Shown: in pieces, positions 10,918 through 23,008 of the stretch
How positions within the stretch are numbered: the stretch's first letter is position 1
Layout: each line of letters begins with the position of its first letter
Assembly (NCBI GenBank): GCA_023078555.1
Contig: CM041201.1
Coordinates: 1,061,713 to 1,125,712, forward strand
Length of the DNA stretch: 64,000 bases
Source of the DNA: Ulva prolifera
Lineage: Eukaryota > Chlorophyta > Ulvophyceae > Ulvales > Ulvaceae
Reading direction: 5' to 3'
Position numbers and translations under genes: made by a program
Notes under the pieces: model-generated
Told to the model about the DNA's origin: nothing
Seen by the model: the letters and a program-made list of their open reading frames with translations, nothing else
Database searches by the model: none

Positions 10918-11085
10918 AACAAACCTATCACTCTATCTATATATAATAAGCACCATGCCGTAAGTATACCTCAGGTGCCACGGCTCGGCCACCGCCACCA
11001 GTACCACAGCAGTGCTGCCCCGTCTTGGGCTCGGGAACGGAAAGCCGAAACCAAGACACGTGACCCGGACCAGAGCGACACCGAC

Positions 11086-12852
11086 ATGCACCCCGACCTC
11101 GTCAACTTCCACGAGCAGCTCGTCTTTGACAAGCACGGCTACGCGATCCCGCGCCCGACGCACGCCGCCCCTCCCACCCCTCCCTCCCCGACCTCCGAGC
11201 GCCTCTCTGACTCCCTCCTGGGCATGCTCAGCATCCTCCAGGTTCTCCCAGAGCACACACGCACCTGGGTCGCCGACTTCACCGGCTACCGCTCCGTCGA
11301 GGCGATGCTCGAGCTCCGCGACCACCTCCTCGCGGGCACCCTGCAGCCCCCGGAAGCGTACTGCGCCCCGGGCTCCCCCGCACACGACCTCATCACTGGC
11401 TCCACCTCGGCGCACCAAACCCCCTCCGCGAAGCCGCAGCTGCAGGAGCTGCTCATCGACGACGGCCTGCCGACGCTCGCGCGCCTCACCGACGGCACCG
11501 AAGTGCCCCTCCCCCACCGCGTCCACAGCCGGGAGGTTCTGGCGACCCTGCTCCACCTCACCGCGATCGAGCGCGCCGCGCCAGACCTCGTCATGGAGGG
11601 ATACCTCCTCCTGCAGCAGGACTCGCCGCCGCCGCCGCGCGCAATGCATGACGACGAGGCGACGGACTACCGGGAGCTGTTCTCCGCGCAGCAGCGCGCC
11701 GGGATCTCCGGCACGCTGCACCGCGTGTCTGCGATCCAGGGTGCCGACGGCCACGTGACCGGCCTGACCGTGCGCATCGGGCGGCATGTCCCCGCGGCCG
11801 CGTGGCCGCTCACGGATGTCCTCACGATGATTCAGCGGGACAGCAAGCACCACCGGCCGGACGCGGGCATGCGTGCGGTCGCGGCCGCGGCGGCGGGGAA
11901 GGCGGCCGAGCATGACGGCATGCCGTGCTCCGTGCTGGTCCTCGGCGGCCCTGGCACCGGCAAGACGACGGTGCTGCGCGACTTCTCGCAGCAGCTGAGT
12001 GTCGGGTTTGGGCTCGGGCGGCGCGTCGTAATCGTGGACTCGAGCAACGAGATCGGCGGGCAGGGCCGGGTGTGCTCCGCGAATTCCGCATGCATGCGTG
12101 CTGCTGACACGCACTGCTCACCACTTCCCACCGCTCCATGCCGTGCGCCAATGCACGCGGAAGTGAGACAATGCAATGTCGTGTTGCTGCGCTCATTTGC
12201 TATTGGCCCTGCTTGTCTGCGAGTGATAATACCACGGCCGCTACGGCATGCCGACCGCCTGGAGTCACGGCGGTGGTGCGTGCAGATCCCACACCCGGCC
12301 GTCGGCACCGCGCGCCGTTTCATGGTCCCCCGCAGCAAGCGCCAGTCCGACATCATGATCCAGGCACTCACGAACCACAACCCTGACGTCATCGTCGTCG
12401 ACGAGCTCTCCGCCGCGGCGGACGTCGACGCCGCGCGCTCGATCTGCCACCGCGGCGTCGCCCTCATCGCGACCGCCCACGCCACATCCCTCGCCAACCT
12501 CCTCTCCAACCCAGCTCTCAACCCCGTCCTCGGGGGGCTCAAGGACGTCACCCTCAGCCGGGACGAGGTCGCGCAGCTCGCGAGGGACAAGAAGGGGTCC
12601 GGGTCGGCCGGCGGCGCCCACGCGCAGCGGCACGCGTTTGCGCGGAGCGTCGGCTCGCGCACGCGCGTGGAGCGGCGGCAGCCGCCGTGCTTCCAGGTGA
12701 TCGTGGAGATCGTCGGGCCGGCCGCGTGGAGGATCCATTGGAACGCGGCGGAGAGTATCGACGCACTGCTGGTCGGCGAGCAGCCGCCGTCGGAGCTGCG
12801 CGTGATACATGAGGGACGTTTGCTGTCGCGGGACGAGACGGCACATGAGTAA
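11086..12852 (+). CDS. ycf45: Ycf45/SpoIIIAA-like AAA ATPase
   Basis: Two exons, 11086-12069 and 12286-12852, give about 516 residues. The core follows the cyanobacterial/plastid Ycf45 family, related to SpoIIIAA and to plant SPD1: RAGISGTLHRVSAIQG, GLTVRIGRHV, Walker A GGPGTGKTT (residues 287-295), RRVVIVDSSNEIGG, IPHPAVGTARR right after the intron, Walker B VIVVDEL, GVALIATAHATSLANLL, NPVLGGLKDVTL, and a C-terminal NAAESIDALL. In plants this nuclear protein acts in chloroplasts during plastid development. The biochemical role is unknown. I see no R3H domain. The start is uncertain: the frame is open back to 10696, so a transit peptide or upstream exon is possible. ATG 11086 is chosen because family-like sequence begins there. 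Confidence 0.85.
   Translation: MHPDLVNFHEQLVFDKHGYAIPRPTHAAPPTPPSPTSERLSDSLLGMLSILQVLPEHTRTWVADFTGYRSVEAMLELRDHLLAGTLQPPEAYCAPGSPAHDLITGSTSAHQTPSAKPQLQELLIDDGLPTLARLTDGTEVPLPHRVHSREVLATLLHLTAIERAAPDLVMEGYLLLQQDSPPPPRAMHDDEATDYRELFSAQQRAGISGTLHRVSAIQGADGHVTGLTVRIGRHVPAAAWPLTDVLTMIQRDSKHHRPDAGMRAVAAAAAGKAAEHDGMPCSVLVLGGPGTGKTTVLRDFSQQLSVGFGLGRRVVIVDSSNEIGGQGRVCSANSACMRAADTHCSPLPTAPCRAPMHAEVRQCNVVLLRSFAIGPACLRVIIPRPLRHADRLESRRWCVQIPHPAVGTARRFMVPRSKRQSDIMIQALTNHNPDVIVVDELSAAADVDAARSICHRGVALIATAHATSLANLLSNPALNPVLGGLKDVTLSRDEVAQLARDKKGSGSAGGAHAQRHAFARSVGSRTRVERRQPPCFQVIVEIVGPAAWRIHWNAAESIDALLVGEQPPSELRVIHEGRLLSRDETAHE
12070..12285 (+). other. In-frame, stop-free intron of the Ycf45-like gene
   Basis: A 216-nt GTGTGC...TGCAG intron interrupts the family block between EIGGQGR and IPHPAVG. 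It is 72 codons long, in phase 0 and contains no stop, so unspliced RNA would still be translatable with a 72-residue insert next to the nucleotide-binding site. Confidence 0.75.
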
Positions 12853-13316
12853 GCAGGCGGGTGTGAGTCACGTGCTGTGCACGCCGCGCTCAGGGAGGGG
12901 GGGGGGGGGGGCTGCCAGTGGGGTGCATGGGTGCACAAGCAGATACGGGCAGGCAAAGCCTGTCTTGCCACGGCATGCAGCTCCACACGCGCCATCATTG
13001 TGTGGATATACGCGGGAGTACGACAGCGGCTCGGGGGGCGTCGCCGCCTCGACGGCCGCACGTTTCATGTGTAACAGGCATCTTGTGCGATTTGTCACCG
13101 CGTCACGGTCGCCTGAACATGTCTGAGTGTGTTTGGGTTTCTGTAGCGCCACGGAGCCGTGTCGAGGCCAAGGCAGGGTGTGCCATGTTTGGCGTAGAGT
13201 CATGAGCATATCGCCTCATGCTCTTGGCATGCGGTCTCGCACACGTGCTGCACGCGCGCTCCTCCGAACTGCGTTCAAACGGCAGCGGTGGGCGCGAGTG
13301 CCGGGCGCAGGCACGA
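12853..13316. other. Spacer with G15 run
   Basis: No supported gene. 12897-12911 is an uninterrupted run of 15 G. Confidence 0.5.
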
Positions 13317-15557
13317 ATGCTGTGTCGCATTCGCTGCACGGCAGTGTGGCAGTGTCTGCAGGCGGGGCTGACGCTGATCAATGCCGTGTTCACGTACCGG
13401 CAGCGTGCCGTGCGCGAGGCGGACGGCCGGTACGCTGAGTGGCACAAGCATCAGCGCAGCGCGGTGGACCCGCCTGAGGGGCTGGCCGCTGCTGCTGGCG
13501 TGGCCGAGGGGGCCCAGGCCGCGAGGGAGGAGCGCATGGCACATGCCGCGGCTGTTGCGCAGTGTATCCATGGTACGGCCTCCCCCAGTGCCCTGCTTTG
13601 AGACTGGGCACGTGAGATGCCCCGCTTTGATGAGTTGGCTGCGTGTCACCAGCAGTGGTGGGTCGATGGTCCCAAGTACATAGAGCAAATCCGGACACTT
13701 TTGTCACGTCCCTGTGCAGCAAACCCCAAAATAGCGCGGCGAGGCGACTAGACACTGGTCAGCAGCTGATGGATTTGGTCACTTCTCGGCAGTGGCCGTT
13801 TGCTTGCAGGAGCACGTGGGGCTGGCTTGCGCACATCCCCATGAGCGCCTCATCCCGCGGTTGACTGTGCTCATCATGTATGGTATGGTTTGTTTGAGAA
13901 TGGGTATCTGCAACGCGGATGCATGTCACGCACATGTTCCGCTGACGCGCAGCTCGTGCTGCATTGCATCATCAGTTCAGCAGGCATACTATCGCACCAG
14001 TCCGAGCAGGTCGGCGTCTGTGTGCCAGGTTCCGCCCAGTTCAACGTGGGCGGAGGGGGGAATGGCCTCGGGGCCGCCAGGCGCAGGCCAGATCACAAGC
14101 AAGGGCCGGAAGAGAGCAGTGATGATGGCAGTGAGACCTCCGAGGAGGGGGCCGCCACCGAGGCTGAGCCTAGGGACGGGCTGGCTGCCCGTGTGTGGGA
14201 TGACCTGGTTGACATGGAGAAATTCTGGACGCATGCAGCGCTGGCCGTCCTCGAGCAGGCGGCGGCAGCGGTTGTGCTTGCGGCCGTCGCCTCCTGCCTC
14301 GGCGCCCCTGCCCTGCGGTGCGCTTGCGCCCTCTGCCTGTCATTTGCTTGACTTGGGCTGGTCACCCTTGACGACCATTTGGAGCAGCTTGTGCTCGGAA
14401 GTCCCTCAACTTGCTCTGAGGTGTGCCTCCAGCAGCTGCAGATGCCTCAAATGCGGGTTCCTGCACCTACCATCCGGTGATGTTCTCGCGCTTGCTTTCA
14501 ATTCGTTCGTTTGTACCTGCTGTGCGGTAGGTTTTTGTCAGTTGCCCTCAACGATTGTTGTAGCAGCTGCTTCGCTCGATGGTGTAAAGTACATCTGAAT
14601 CTGTTCTTGCCCTTGCTCTGAAGTGGTGTTTGTGCACCTGCTCTCAACTAGGACCGTTGCCCCTTTTGTTTGTTTTGTTTACTTGAGTATATTTGCCGTA
14701 GGCCTCGCTCCGCACCATCGTTTTCGCTACTGCAACTGCTCCGAAGGAGGGCTCATGCAAGTGCTCTGAACTTTTTGTTGGCAAAGCAAATCTGCCCGGT
14801 GTCTGGTGGCAACGCAAAGCTGCCCGGTGTCTGGACAGGCCTCTGCACCACATCTGCAGCCTCTGCAAGGCAGAGAGCGAATCGCCTTGAATGTCATAGG
14901 TTGCTGCTGTCTACCCGGTGATATAGAGTTTTGCGTCGGCAGAGTCACTGAAGCCACTCAATACGAAATAGTCGCTCCTCGATGCTCGTGACGCTTGTGA
15001 TCGCGAACTTTCTTACAACCGGCGGAGGTTTCTATGCTTCTGTTGTGTCTTGGACCGCAACTCGTCTCACCTCATGTCATCTGTTCTTCTGATCCCTGGA
15101 AGGTGCGTCCGAGTGACCTTTGGTGGGGTGCAGAGACAAGCAGCTGACAAGCATCTCCATGGCGTTTCTGTCCGCTGCAGTCTACTCCCTGGCTCTGCCC
15201 ATGCAGTGGAAGAAGCCACACATGCAGCTTCCCAGCACTCCTGAAGATGCTGTCACCGAGCCGCTGGAGGGCAGCGCTCTGGAGGTGTACCACTGGCTGC
15301 TGCCTCTGCAGCTCGCATCCTTCGTGGCGCACCTGCCTGATCCTCTGCGGCCAGGCGCTCACAGAGCAGCGGTGCTGGCGACCATGGCGGCCGTGTGGGC
15401 AGCCTCGGTGGTGTACCCGATGGACTGGGGGAAGGCCTACCAAGACTGGCCTCTGCCGACGGTCTTCGCTGGCGTGGTTTCGTTCCTGCTGTGCCAGACT
15501 GCCACCGCTTTGGGCTGGAAGTACTGGGCGAGCGGAAGCGGCGGTGAGGCTCAGTGA
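13317..15557 (+). CDS. PIGF: PIG-F-like GPI ethanolamine-phosphate transferase subunit
   Basis: Best-supported exons are 14010-14317 (or from about 13988) and 15134-15557. The donor GTGCGC and the acceptor GTGCAG join in phase 2 to give LGAPALRDKQL. The last exon has the family signature AASVVYPMDWGKAYQDWPLP, the PLDW...W..WP block of PIG-F, and ends at TGA 15555-15557. The VASCLGAPAL segment matches the GAP-L motif before the third helix pair. An upstream exon around 13317-13574 has WQCLQAGLTLINAVFTYRQ, resembling the second helix of PIG-F. Its exact limits and the true start are unsure. PIG-F partners PIG-O/GPI7 in adding ethanolamine phosphate to GPI anchors in the ER membrane. The acidic ESSDDGSETSEEG loop is unusual. 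Confidence 0.65.
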
Positions 15558-17201
15558 TCGCCTTTCTTGGGGCTGCGCTGTGTTGATGGCTGCACATGTG
15601 ACTTGGCTGCGTTTGCACCTCCTGGATCTCATGAGTGAGGCTGTCTGTACGCCTCCTCCTTCCAAGCGCATGTGATGTGGAGATATTGCGGTTAGTATCA
15701 ACGGCTGATGTAAGCTGTGTCACCGGGATGCACGATCGTCGAGATTCCATGTGGGCTGCCATGCAGTCTGGTGCACTTCATCTGCCTCGCGTTGTGGTTG
15801 CTGTATGTCGATGTTCATGGTAGTGGGTCAAGTGGTGCCAGCCGTGTTACAACATGTGACTGAGGAACCCAATTTCGGTCACAAGATCTGGTTGCGTCGC
15901 ATGCCGTGGTAAGCGAGCATATGTGCCTTTCATGTGTACTGCCTTGGCTCTGCGCTGCTGGCTTGATACGTCTGAGGATCTTTTATGAACAAGTTACAGC
16001 AGATACAATCCCGATGAAGTGTAATATCACAAACCTCTTAAAGTAATTACACTAGCCTCAGGGTAACGCAATTCAAACATCTGCTGTGTAGTCACCTACG
16101 CCACTGTCACTCGACGTCGCGCAAGCGGCGCATATCATGGCTCTAGGACTGTCACGGTCTGCAGACTAAGTTGCATTTGACTGGACACTCTGTGGATGAT
16201 ACGGAGCAACGCTGAAGTCTGGGGCCATGTGCTGCACAGCATCCGCTTGGCCGTGCCGTTAATTTGTGCCAGGCACTCCAGCAGAGTCGGTGCATTTGGG
16301 CCCCTAGGGTGAAGGGGGACGAGGCAGTATATGGATGCCAACGTGAGCACTGCATGGCCATGGACCCGAGTTCGAATGCTGCCACATCAGCCGGGCAGGC
16401 CCGTGTTTCAGTTACTAGATGTGGCACGCAACATGAGTTGAGAGCCCCTGGTGTTTTGAAGCAGTGCTGAAGGCTGGAGTTCTGTGCTTTACACGCCAGC
16501 ATGGGCTTGCGTCATGTGCGTGCCTGCCGCTGCAGAGAATCGGTGCACCTGGAACAACGGAGACGGAGGTATACGCAGCTCTTCACTCAACATGTGCATT
16601 GCATATCTGAGAAGCCACACTGACACGCTGCCATGTCACATCTGCTGGGCCCTGTTACCAAGATCAGACAGTTGGATGCAGTATGCATGAGAACTCCCAG
16701 ATTCTGCTTGCATCATAGCAGCTGCACACGAGCCTACACTGATGCGTTGGATGTTTGGAAATCTGCGCATGTGCAAGAAGTTGTCCACGGCCTTTCGTCT
16801 GCGCTCGATTTGAATTCACATGGCCGTGACGCTTGTGGCAGGCCTGACTCGCACTGGTAGCGCGCTGGGACACATAATGTATTCGATGTCCTGATTTGTA
16901 TTGATTTTGAACTGCAGATCGGCGTGACCAGCAGTAGATGCATTGCGCTATGAGTTGGTGACTCGCCCCATGGCCCATCGCACACGGCGTGTGCAGCGAA
17001 CTCCAGGACACACCTCGCACTCGTTCATGCAGAATTACACTAGGTCTTCCCTCAGACTACTACGTAAAGTTTGCGTGCGGGCTGCGTCTGTGACTCCCAC
17101 AGCGGACAGGACGACGATGAAGGTGTCGCCTGACGTTCCTGTACCTTCCGTCGGCCTGAGCAGGGACGGTAGTGGCAGTGCTGACGAGAGGCACGTTGTA
17201 G
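15558..17201. other. No recognisable gene; may hold 5' exon of the CCA gene
   Basis: Long spacer. The first coding exon of the CCA-adding gene should lie here. ATG 17117 (reading MKVSPDVPVPS) is a candidate, but it is out of frame with the next exon unless spliced. Confidence 0.4.
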
Positions 17202-20200
17202 GCAGAAATAGCATTGAATGATGTGGAGAGGCAGGTGTTTGATACGCTGCTGGCTGCAAGGGAACACCACGGCCTCCAGACAACTCTCAGGTGTGCTGGA
17301 GGTTGGGTCCGCGACAAACTCCTGGGACGGGAATCCAAGGACATTGACATCGCTCTTGATGACGTCAGTGGCAAAGAATTTGCCGAGAAAGTCCAGGAAT
17401 ACCAGGTTTCGCAGGTGTGTTACCGGCTGCATCCCACCTAAGTCACATTGGTTTGGGCTCACGGGTCGGCAACGCTTAACAGCATCTTCCCCTCTGCATT
17501 GCTGTCAAATTGTGGTAATTGCCCCGAATGTAGCCTTCGGAGATAACTGCTACAACAGGTGCTGCACAGCATGAACGTCGCCCCTTATTCTGCCGACTCC
17601 CATGAGTCCTGTGACACCTATGATTTGAGACAGCTGACCCCTTCAATGAACACTGATGCGCACTGGTACAGTGACCGTGGTATTTCAGCTCTGTCGTCAA
17701 GCAGCGACTCAGCATTCCTCGCTCATGCCATGATCTCACTTATGCATCTGCATCGATCTCCACTTCTTTGGGGCATGGGCTACACCTTGCTGCCCTGCAG
17801 CGCCTTTGGAGAACCAAGGCGTGTGGAGCATTGTTGCAGGGATACGAGAGCTCCGGCATGGGTGTCATCCCTGCCAATCCTGACCAGAGCAAGCATCTCG
17901 AGACAGCCACACTGCGCCTCCACGGGCTGTCCATTGACATGGTCCACCTCCGCAGTGAGACATACACAGAGCACTCCCGCATTCCGACAATCGACGTCGG
18001 CACGCCAACAGAAGATGCAGAGAGGCGGGACTTCACAATCAACACCTTGTTTTACAACCTTAACACCGGGGAAGTGGAGGACTTTACTGGCAAAGGGCTC
18101 AAGGATATGAAGGACGGTATCATCCGGACACCTCTTGAGCCCAAGGTCACGTTCATGGATGGTATGGGCTTTGCTGCTGCTGCTGTTGCTGCAAGTGAGC
18201 TGAATGTGAGGCCTTCCATCGTGTAGGTCAGGCCACAACAGCTGTGCGTGTGTGTATGGAGCAGAAACCTCTAGAGACGATATACTGCCATGTCGAGCTT
18301 GTTCAATGAGCTGTGGCACTCATGCAGATCCGCTTCGTGTGCTGCGAGCGGTCCGCTTCGCCTCACGGTACCGCTTCACCATGGTCGATGAGCTCAAAGC
18401 AGCTGCGTCCTTAGATGAGGTGTGCCCAAGTGTAGCTCCATGCATGTATTTCAGCTCGGCGTTGTGATCATGTGCCAGCCTGCCAGGGCTGTATGGCACT
18501 CAAATCACACGCCTGTCAGACCACACGCCTGTCAGGGCTGCAGCACGTACGAGAGTTCTCAGAGAGTGGATTCATCCCTCGAGGCAGTTTGCGAGCGTCA
18601 TGTTGAGAGTGAGTGGTCACACTCTCGACAGCACCCCGAGCCCACCCCGCCAGCCATCCCTGGCTCACTGGTTCTGTTCATATCGTGCCGCCCATCTCTG
18701 CGGCTTCTGCTGTGAGTGCTCGGTCACGCATAGACTGTGCTTTTGAATCACAAGTAGCATGGCTGTCAGTGTGCATGCCGGAGCCCTGCACACTGGCCAC
18801 CATCTCCTGTGCCATTGCGGGAACTGGAACGATGCACATTGGGGGGGGGGCACTTGTGTCACTGTCCAGTGTGGCTCTGTGTGGGATACATCTACGTACA
18901 ACGTATCCTTCAGCATACGTTGGAGCCACCTGAGTGGTAGCTGCAGTGTAGGTCAAGGTGGCTCTGGACCGCAAAATCGCCCGGGAGCGCATCGGCGTCG
19001 AGATGGCCGGGTGCTTCGACGGCTCGCAGCCGCTGCTCTCGGCGGAGTACCTCCTGGAGCTCGGCATCTTCTCCATCGTCTTTGAAGCGCCTCAGAAGTC
19101 CCTGGATGTCATTGGGAGAGGCTACAGCGAGCCCTGCCTGAAGTGCCTCCGCATGGCGACCCCGATCCTCGTGTCGCATCCGGCTGTGGTGTGCCCTGCT
19201 CCACGGAACACATACCACACGATGTGATGCGGATTGTGGGCAGATGTGTGCCCTTGCTGGGCACAGGCTTTGGTAAATAGCGGATTCTCTCACGACAGCT
19301 TGGCCGCCGGTCTTGTGTTGCCTCCTCACATTTACGCTTGTGGTTTCGGATCAGTGGAACATGCAATGTTTGACATTTCACAAGCAAGCCTGAGCACACG
19401 CACATATGGAGGTGCCTGGGAGGCTCAGTATGGGAGGAACCAGCGGGTCTGAAGTTGCCGCAACTCTGACCATGCTGCCATGGATCGCGCGCCCATGCGA
19501 TATCGGCATGAAGCGCCAGGCCACGCAGTGCACAGCATCTCAGCATCGTGAGCACGTGAACCTACACACGAATCAGACGCTCCACTGACTCGAATTGTAT
19601 GCGGACTTGACGTATCATGTGCGGGTTGCCGGCGGCGCCACCTACCTCTCTGCCATTGTCCGTATGATGCTCCGGTCATGGCGTTCGCCTGAGAAATATC
19701 CGGGGGGGTCAACGTTTGTACATCGTGCTGATAGGCATCTTCTCGCACGCAGTCTCACTGACACCGCGTCTGAGGGAGCGGACGTGTCGATGCACCCTGG
19801 CGGCACTCCCCCAGACGTCCACATTTTTTCTTTGAGCAGCCTTGCTGACAGTCGGTGAGGGAGTGGCTGTGTACGTGCAGTGGGATAGCCACCGCCGAGT
19901 GGCCAATGTGGCCGCCTTGCTGCTGCCGCTGCGGCTGCACCTCTGCCCGGCCTCCAAGAAGGCCCAGTCCCCCCTCGCCAAGGAGATCCTCGCCCAAGCG
20001 CTGAAGTGGCCGAACAAGGACGCGGAGCAGGTGGCCCTGCTGCACCGGTTGCTCCCGGAGCTGTGCAGAATACATGACGCGGTCGCAGGTGTGTGACGCC
20101 CGCTGATGCAGGCTGCTAGCGACGGGGCGGATTCGCTTTGCTTGGCTGATCGTGTGTCATGATAAATCACGCCTAAGAGAGATGGAAGTGCACTGAGTGT

Positions 20201-21033
20201 TGTGGAGCAAGTGCAGAGGGCCTACTTCGAGACGCTGCTGACACCACCGCCTGGTGGTTTTGGTTTCGGCGTTATTTCATGACCATGAGAAAGTGAGGCA
20301 GAGGATAGTTCTGTTTTGTGGTCCAATTGTTGTCATGGGGAGTCATGCGATTGGCCTGGGTGTGTGAAGGGATCTGTTCATTTCCAGCCGCTACAGGTGC
20401 ATCGGCATGTGAGTCAGTTAGGCATCGCATGTTGCTGCAGGCCTGACACAGGAGCAGCGAATGGATGTCGAGGCCTCATACGATCTCAGGGCTGATCTGG
20501 GAACGTGCCTTGCACAGCTGAAGAGCCTGGCGGAGCTGGCAGTCTCGATCTTTCCGCTGCTGTACCACGAGGACGCGATGCATTACGGTGATGTCAGTGC
20601 CAACATCGAGGCCTCGGGGACGTATGAGGCGCCTGTAGGTAGCCACTCGGAGGCTGAGCTCCTAGCATACACAAACCGCTTGAACAAGGTCATAGTTGAC
20701 TGGGACCTTGAGGGGTGCAGTACCTGGGTTCCGTTGATTGATGGGAAACAGGTGCGCCAGTGATCATGGCAGTGCTGCTTGTTGCAAGAGGCTGTCGGTG
20801 GTTTGTTGATGCAATCTGGTGCTCGCATGGTGGGCTTCCAGATGGACTGACATATGCAGATTGTAAAGTTGCTTGGCCTGCCAAAGCCTGGCCCGGTGGT
20901 TGGTAAGATGACAGCCTTGGCTCGGAGGTGGCAGTATGCGCACGTCGAGAGGCACACCAAGTCAGCAAAAGGACCAGTGCCTCCAGAGCTCGAGGAATTT
21001 CTGAAGAAGGAGCATGCCAAAGCTGACCGGTGA
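17202..21033 (+). CDS. TRNT1: tRNA CCA-adding enzyme (tRNA nucleotidyltransferase)
   Basis: Seven phase-consistent exons: 17202-17414, 17840-18161, 18328-18419, 18952-19188, 19881-20088, 20441-20751 and 20860-21033 (518 residues plus an unplaced start). The class II nucleotidyltransferase core is complete: CAGGWVRDKLLG with catalytic DID, NPDQSKHLETATLRL, VHLRSETY, RIPTIDVGTPTEDAERRDFTIN, NLNTGEVEDFTG, DPLRVLRAVRFASRY and KIARERIGVEM. The C-terminal body includes VAALLLPLRLH, a SLKW-like QALKWPNKDAEQV, and PLIDGKQ joined to KLLGLPKPGPVVGK. It adds or repairs the 3' CCA of nuclear, mitochondrial and plastid tRNAs. Exon 6 from 20575 onward and exon 7 are nearly identical to the tandem copies downstream, while exon 5 is diverged from them. 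Confidence 0.9.
18841..18850. repeat. G10 homopolymer in CCA gene intron 3
   Basis: Ten consecutive G inside the intron 18420-18951. Confidence 0.9.
19375..20574 (+). repeat. Older, diverged left flank of the array
   Basis: This stretch (intron 4 to mid-exon 6 of the CCA gene) is homologous to 24952-26151 and 30529-31728 but carries many substitutions and small indels. Those two downstream copies are nearly identical to each other. It is the pre-amplification version of the unit's 5' part. Confidence 0.8.
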
Positions 21034-23005
21034 TGCTTGAGCTCTTGTCTCGGGTGTAATGGTTGCACAGCTGCGCTGCCTTGCTGCCATGTCTGCATTC
21101 AGCAATTTGAGCCCAAGCTCCTGGATTGACTTGCAATTGACTTTACTTACACCCTTTGAGTGCTGAGGTTGGATTGATGTGACGTCTCCGCGGAGAGAGT
21201 GCTAGCCCTTTGCACACTGCTGGCCAGCTGAGGATGCATGTCGGGTTTGTTGTCCTGTGAAGTCCAGTTCGTTTCCACTTGACGCCCCTGACACGCTGAT
21301 GATGCCAACCTGAGGCCACCTTTGCACCTGCTGTCGCTTGCGCAAGCTGAAGCGTACACACAGCAAATTTCACCAGTCATGGTCTTGGGCACAGGACAGC
21401 TGATTTGTGGTATAAATGTTTGATTGGAATTAGAATTCATTCGCAATATCTTTTGTTATGCTGCGCTTGCAAGGCACAGCCTACTAAGGATATCACCGCG
21501 CAACATCTAGCATGTGCTTTAGACCACAAAGAGGCAGCACACACGATGTACACATTGAATGCAGACTGCAACAACCTACTAATTCGATGTATCAATTTGA
21601 AATCGTGGGCTCACGGCAGCTTGGTCGTCTACAAATCCACAGCCAGCAGGTGACACTTGAAAGGGGCCCCATTTGATGCATGTACACATGTGCATCTGGC
21701 TTGTCAGAGATCGATTGTACTGGCCATAGCTGCTACACAAGTTATAACTTCTTGACTCTACGTGCTCTCGTTGGCAGTCTGTCAACAAGTTGCTGTCAAG
21801 TCCCCTGCAGCCAACCACTATTCTGTGCATCCATGCCGAAAGGGGCCAGGCTTTGCAGGCTGCGTCCGCCGGGAATTTTTGCGCTTCACGAGTCCGTGTA
21901 TGGTCGGCTTCTTTCACGGAATGCGGGCTGCGTGTGGATGATGACCTGGAACGCTGTGGCGTGTGCTAGATGTGTCGAAGGAGCCACAACGGGGAGGAAC
22001 AGGCGACAGTGCTAACATATGGCCACATCTAGTCACAACGGTCTGTCGTAGCGGGAGGCAGCTGACACAGCTTTCCGCCTGTAGCCACCGCATCATTGGG
22101 ACAACCAAAGGAAACACTGCATGAAGACACTCTAGAGGAGGCAGACAAGGCCTGCCACGCCAATGGTAATGCCCCGAAGACTTCGAAGAACCCACTTCCG
22201 GCGATGCCAACGTCTGCATATGACGTTTTGCGTCGTCTTTTTGTGCAGGGCACTTGCAATGGCACGTCGGTCGACGAGTCTAGCCTGGAGTACAAGCAGG
22301 CGATATCAAACGGCACGGTCTGTGCTGATGTATGAGCAGTACTAGCAGGTACGCATTTTGGAAGTGCGAGCTTGCCACTGGCTACGGTAGCTGTGCGTCG
22401 ATGTCGCCAAAAATGCCAATGCTGATACTGGCCTTCAATAAAGCTGTGTCTTCTACTTTGTCTTAGGGATCATCCAGTTGCGTGGTCAAACTGTTCTCTG
22501 TGCAATCTCCTACATGCTCGTGCTTCGGGGCATGCTCCGTCTCCCGTGAGACAGCTGCAACGCTGTTTGCTGCCTCGAAGCGTCCGATCATCCATCCAGA
22601 GCTGCATATGTGCACCCATAGTGATGCGCTGTGCTGGCCCCAATTATGCATAATTCACACACACGCGGTTAGATCCTGCTCTGGCTGAACGTATCAACGT
22701 CAAAGCGGTACATTACAGATAGTGCGCACTACACACTACGTCCTTGAATTTCGCTGTTTGTAGCACATGGCATGACAGCAGCTTTATGGCGATCATCGAC
22801 CAGCATTCATCTGTGACAAGTAATCATCCTTTCTTTCGGAGCATGTGATGCCAAAAAAACTCTGCTCATGAACGGGAGGTCTATGCTCGGCTGCTGGTGG
22901 CATGAACTACTATAAGTATGCATTGCTGAGACGCATTGTGGAGGCCCAAGCCTACCCGACAGCATGAATTTCTTTTATCCAATCCACCAGGTGACATTTG
23001 TGCAG
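21034..23005 (+). other. Spacer between CCA gene and X1; possible X leader
   Basis: Holds the CCA 3' UTR, a TATA-like GGTATAAATG at about 21406, and two frames that could be 5' exons of X: from ATG 21834 (MPKGARLCRLRPPG) and 22066-22335 after a CTGTAG acceptor. I could not join either to X exon 1 in phase. The same sequence recurs at +5,577 and +11,154. Confidence 0.4.
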
Positions 23006-23008
23006 TTC

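Noticed and set aside
11832-13061. Minus-strand 409-codon frame, and 393 codons at 10933-12114
   Set aside because: Antisense shadows of the Ycf45-like ATPase. They span its intron and run into the spacer with no conserved motif.
16360-16400. GAGTTCGAATGCT, resembling a tRNA B box
   Set aside because: No matching A box at the right distance and no acceptor-stem pairing could be found.
20583-21136. Minus-strand frames of 171 and 148 codons repeated in each array unit
   Set aside because: Antisense of CCA exons 6-7. They recur only because the unit is duplicated.
22964-23005. MNFFYPIHQ as the N terminus of X
   Set aside because: It sits in a pyrimidine-rich stretch directly before a TTTGTGCAG acceptor, so it is more likely intron. 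ATG 23009 just after the acceptor fits better.
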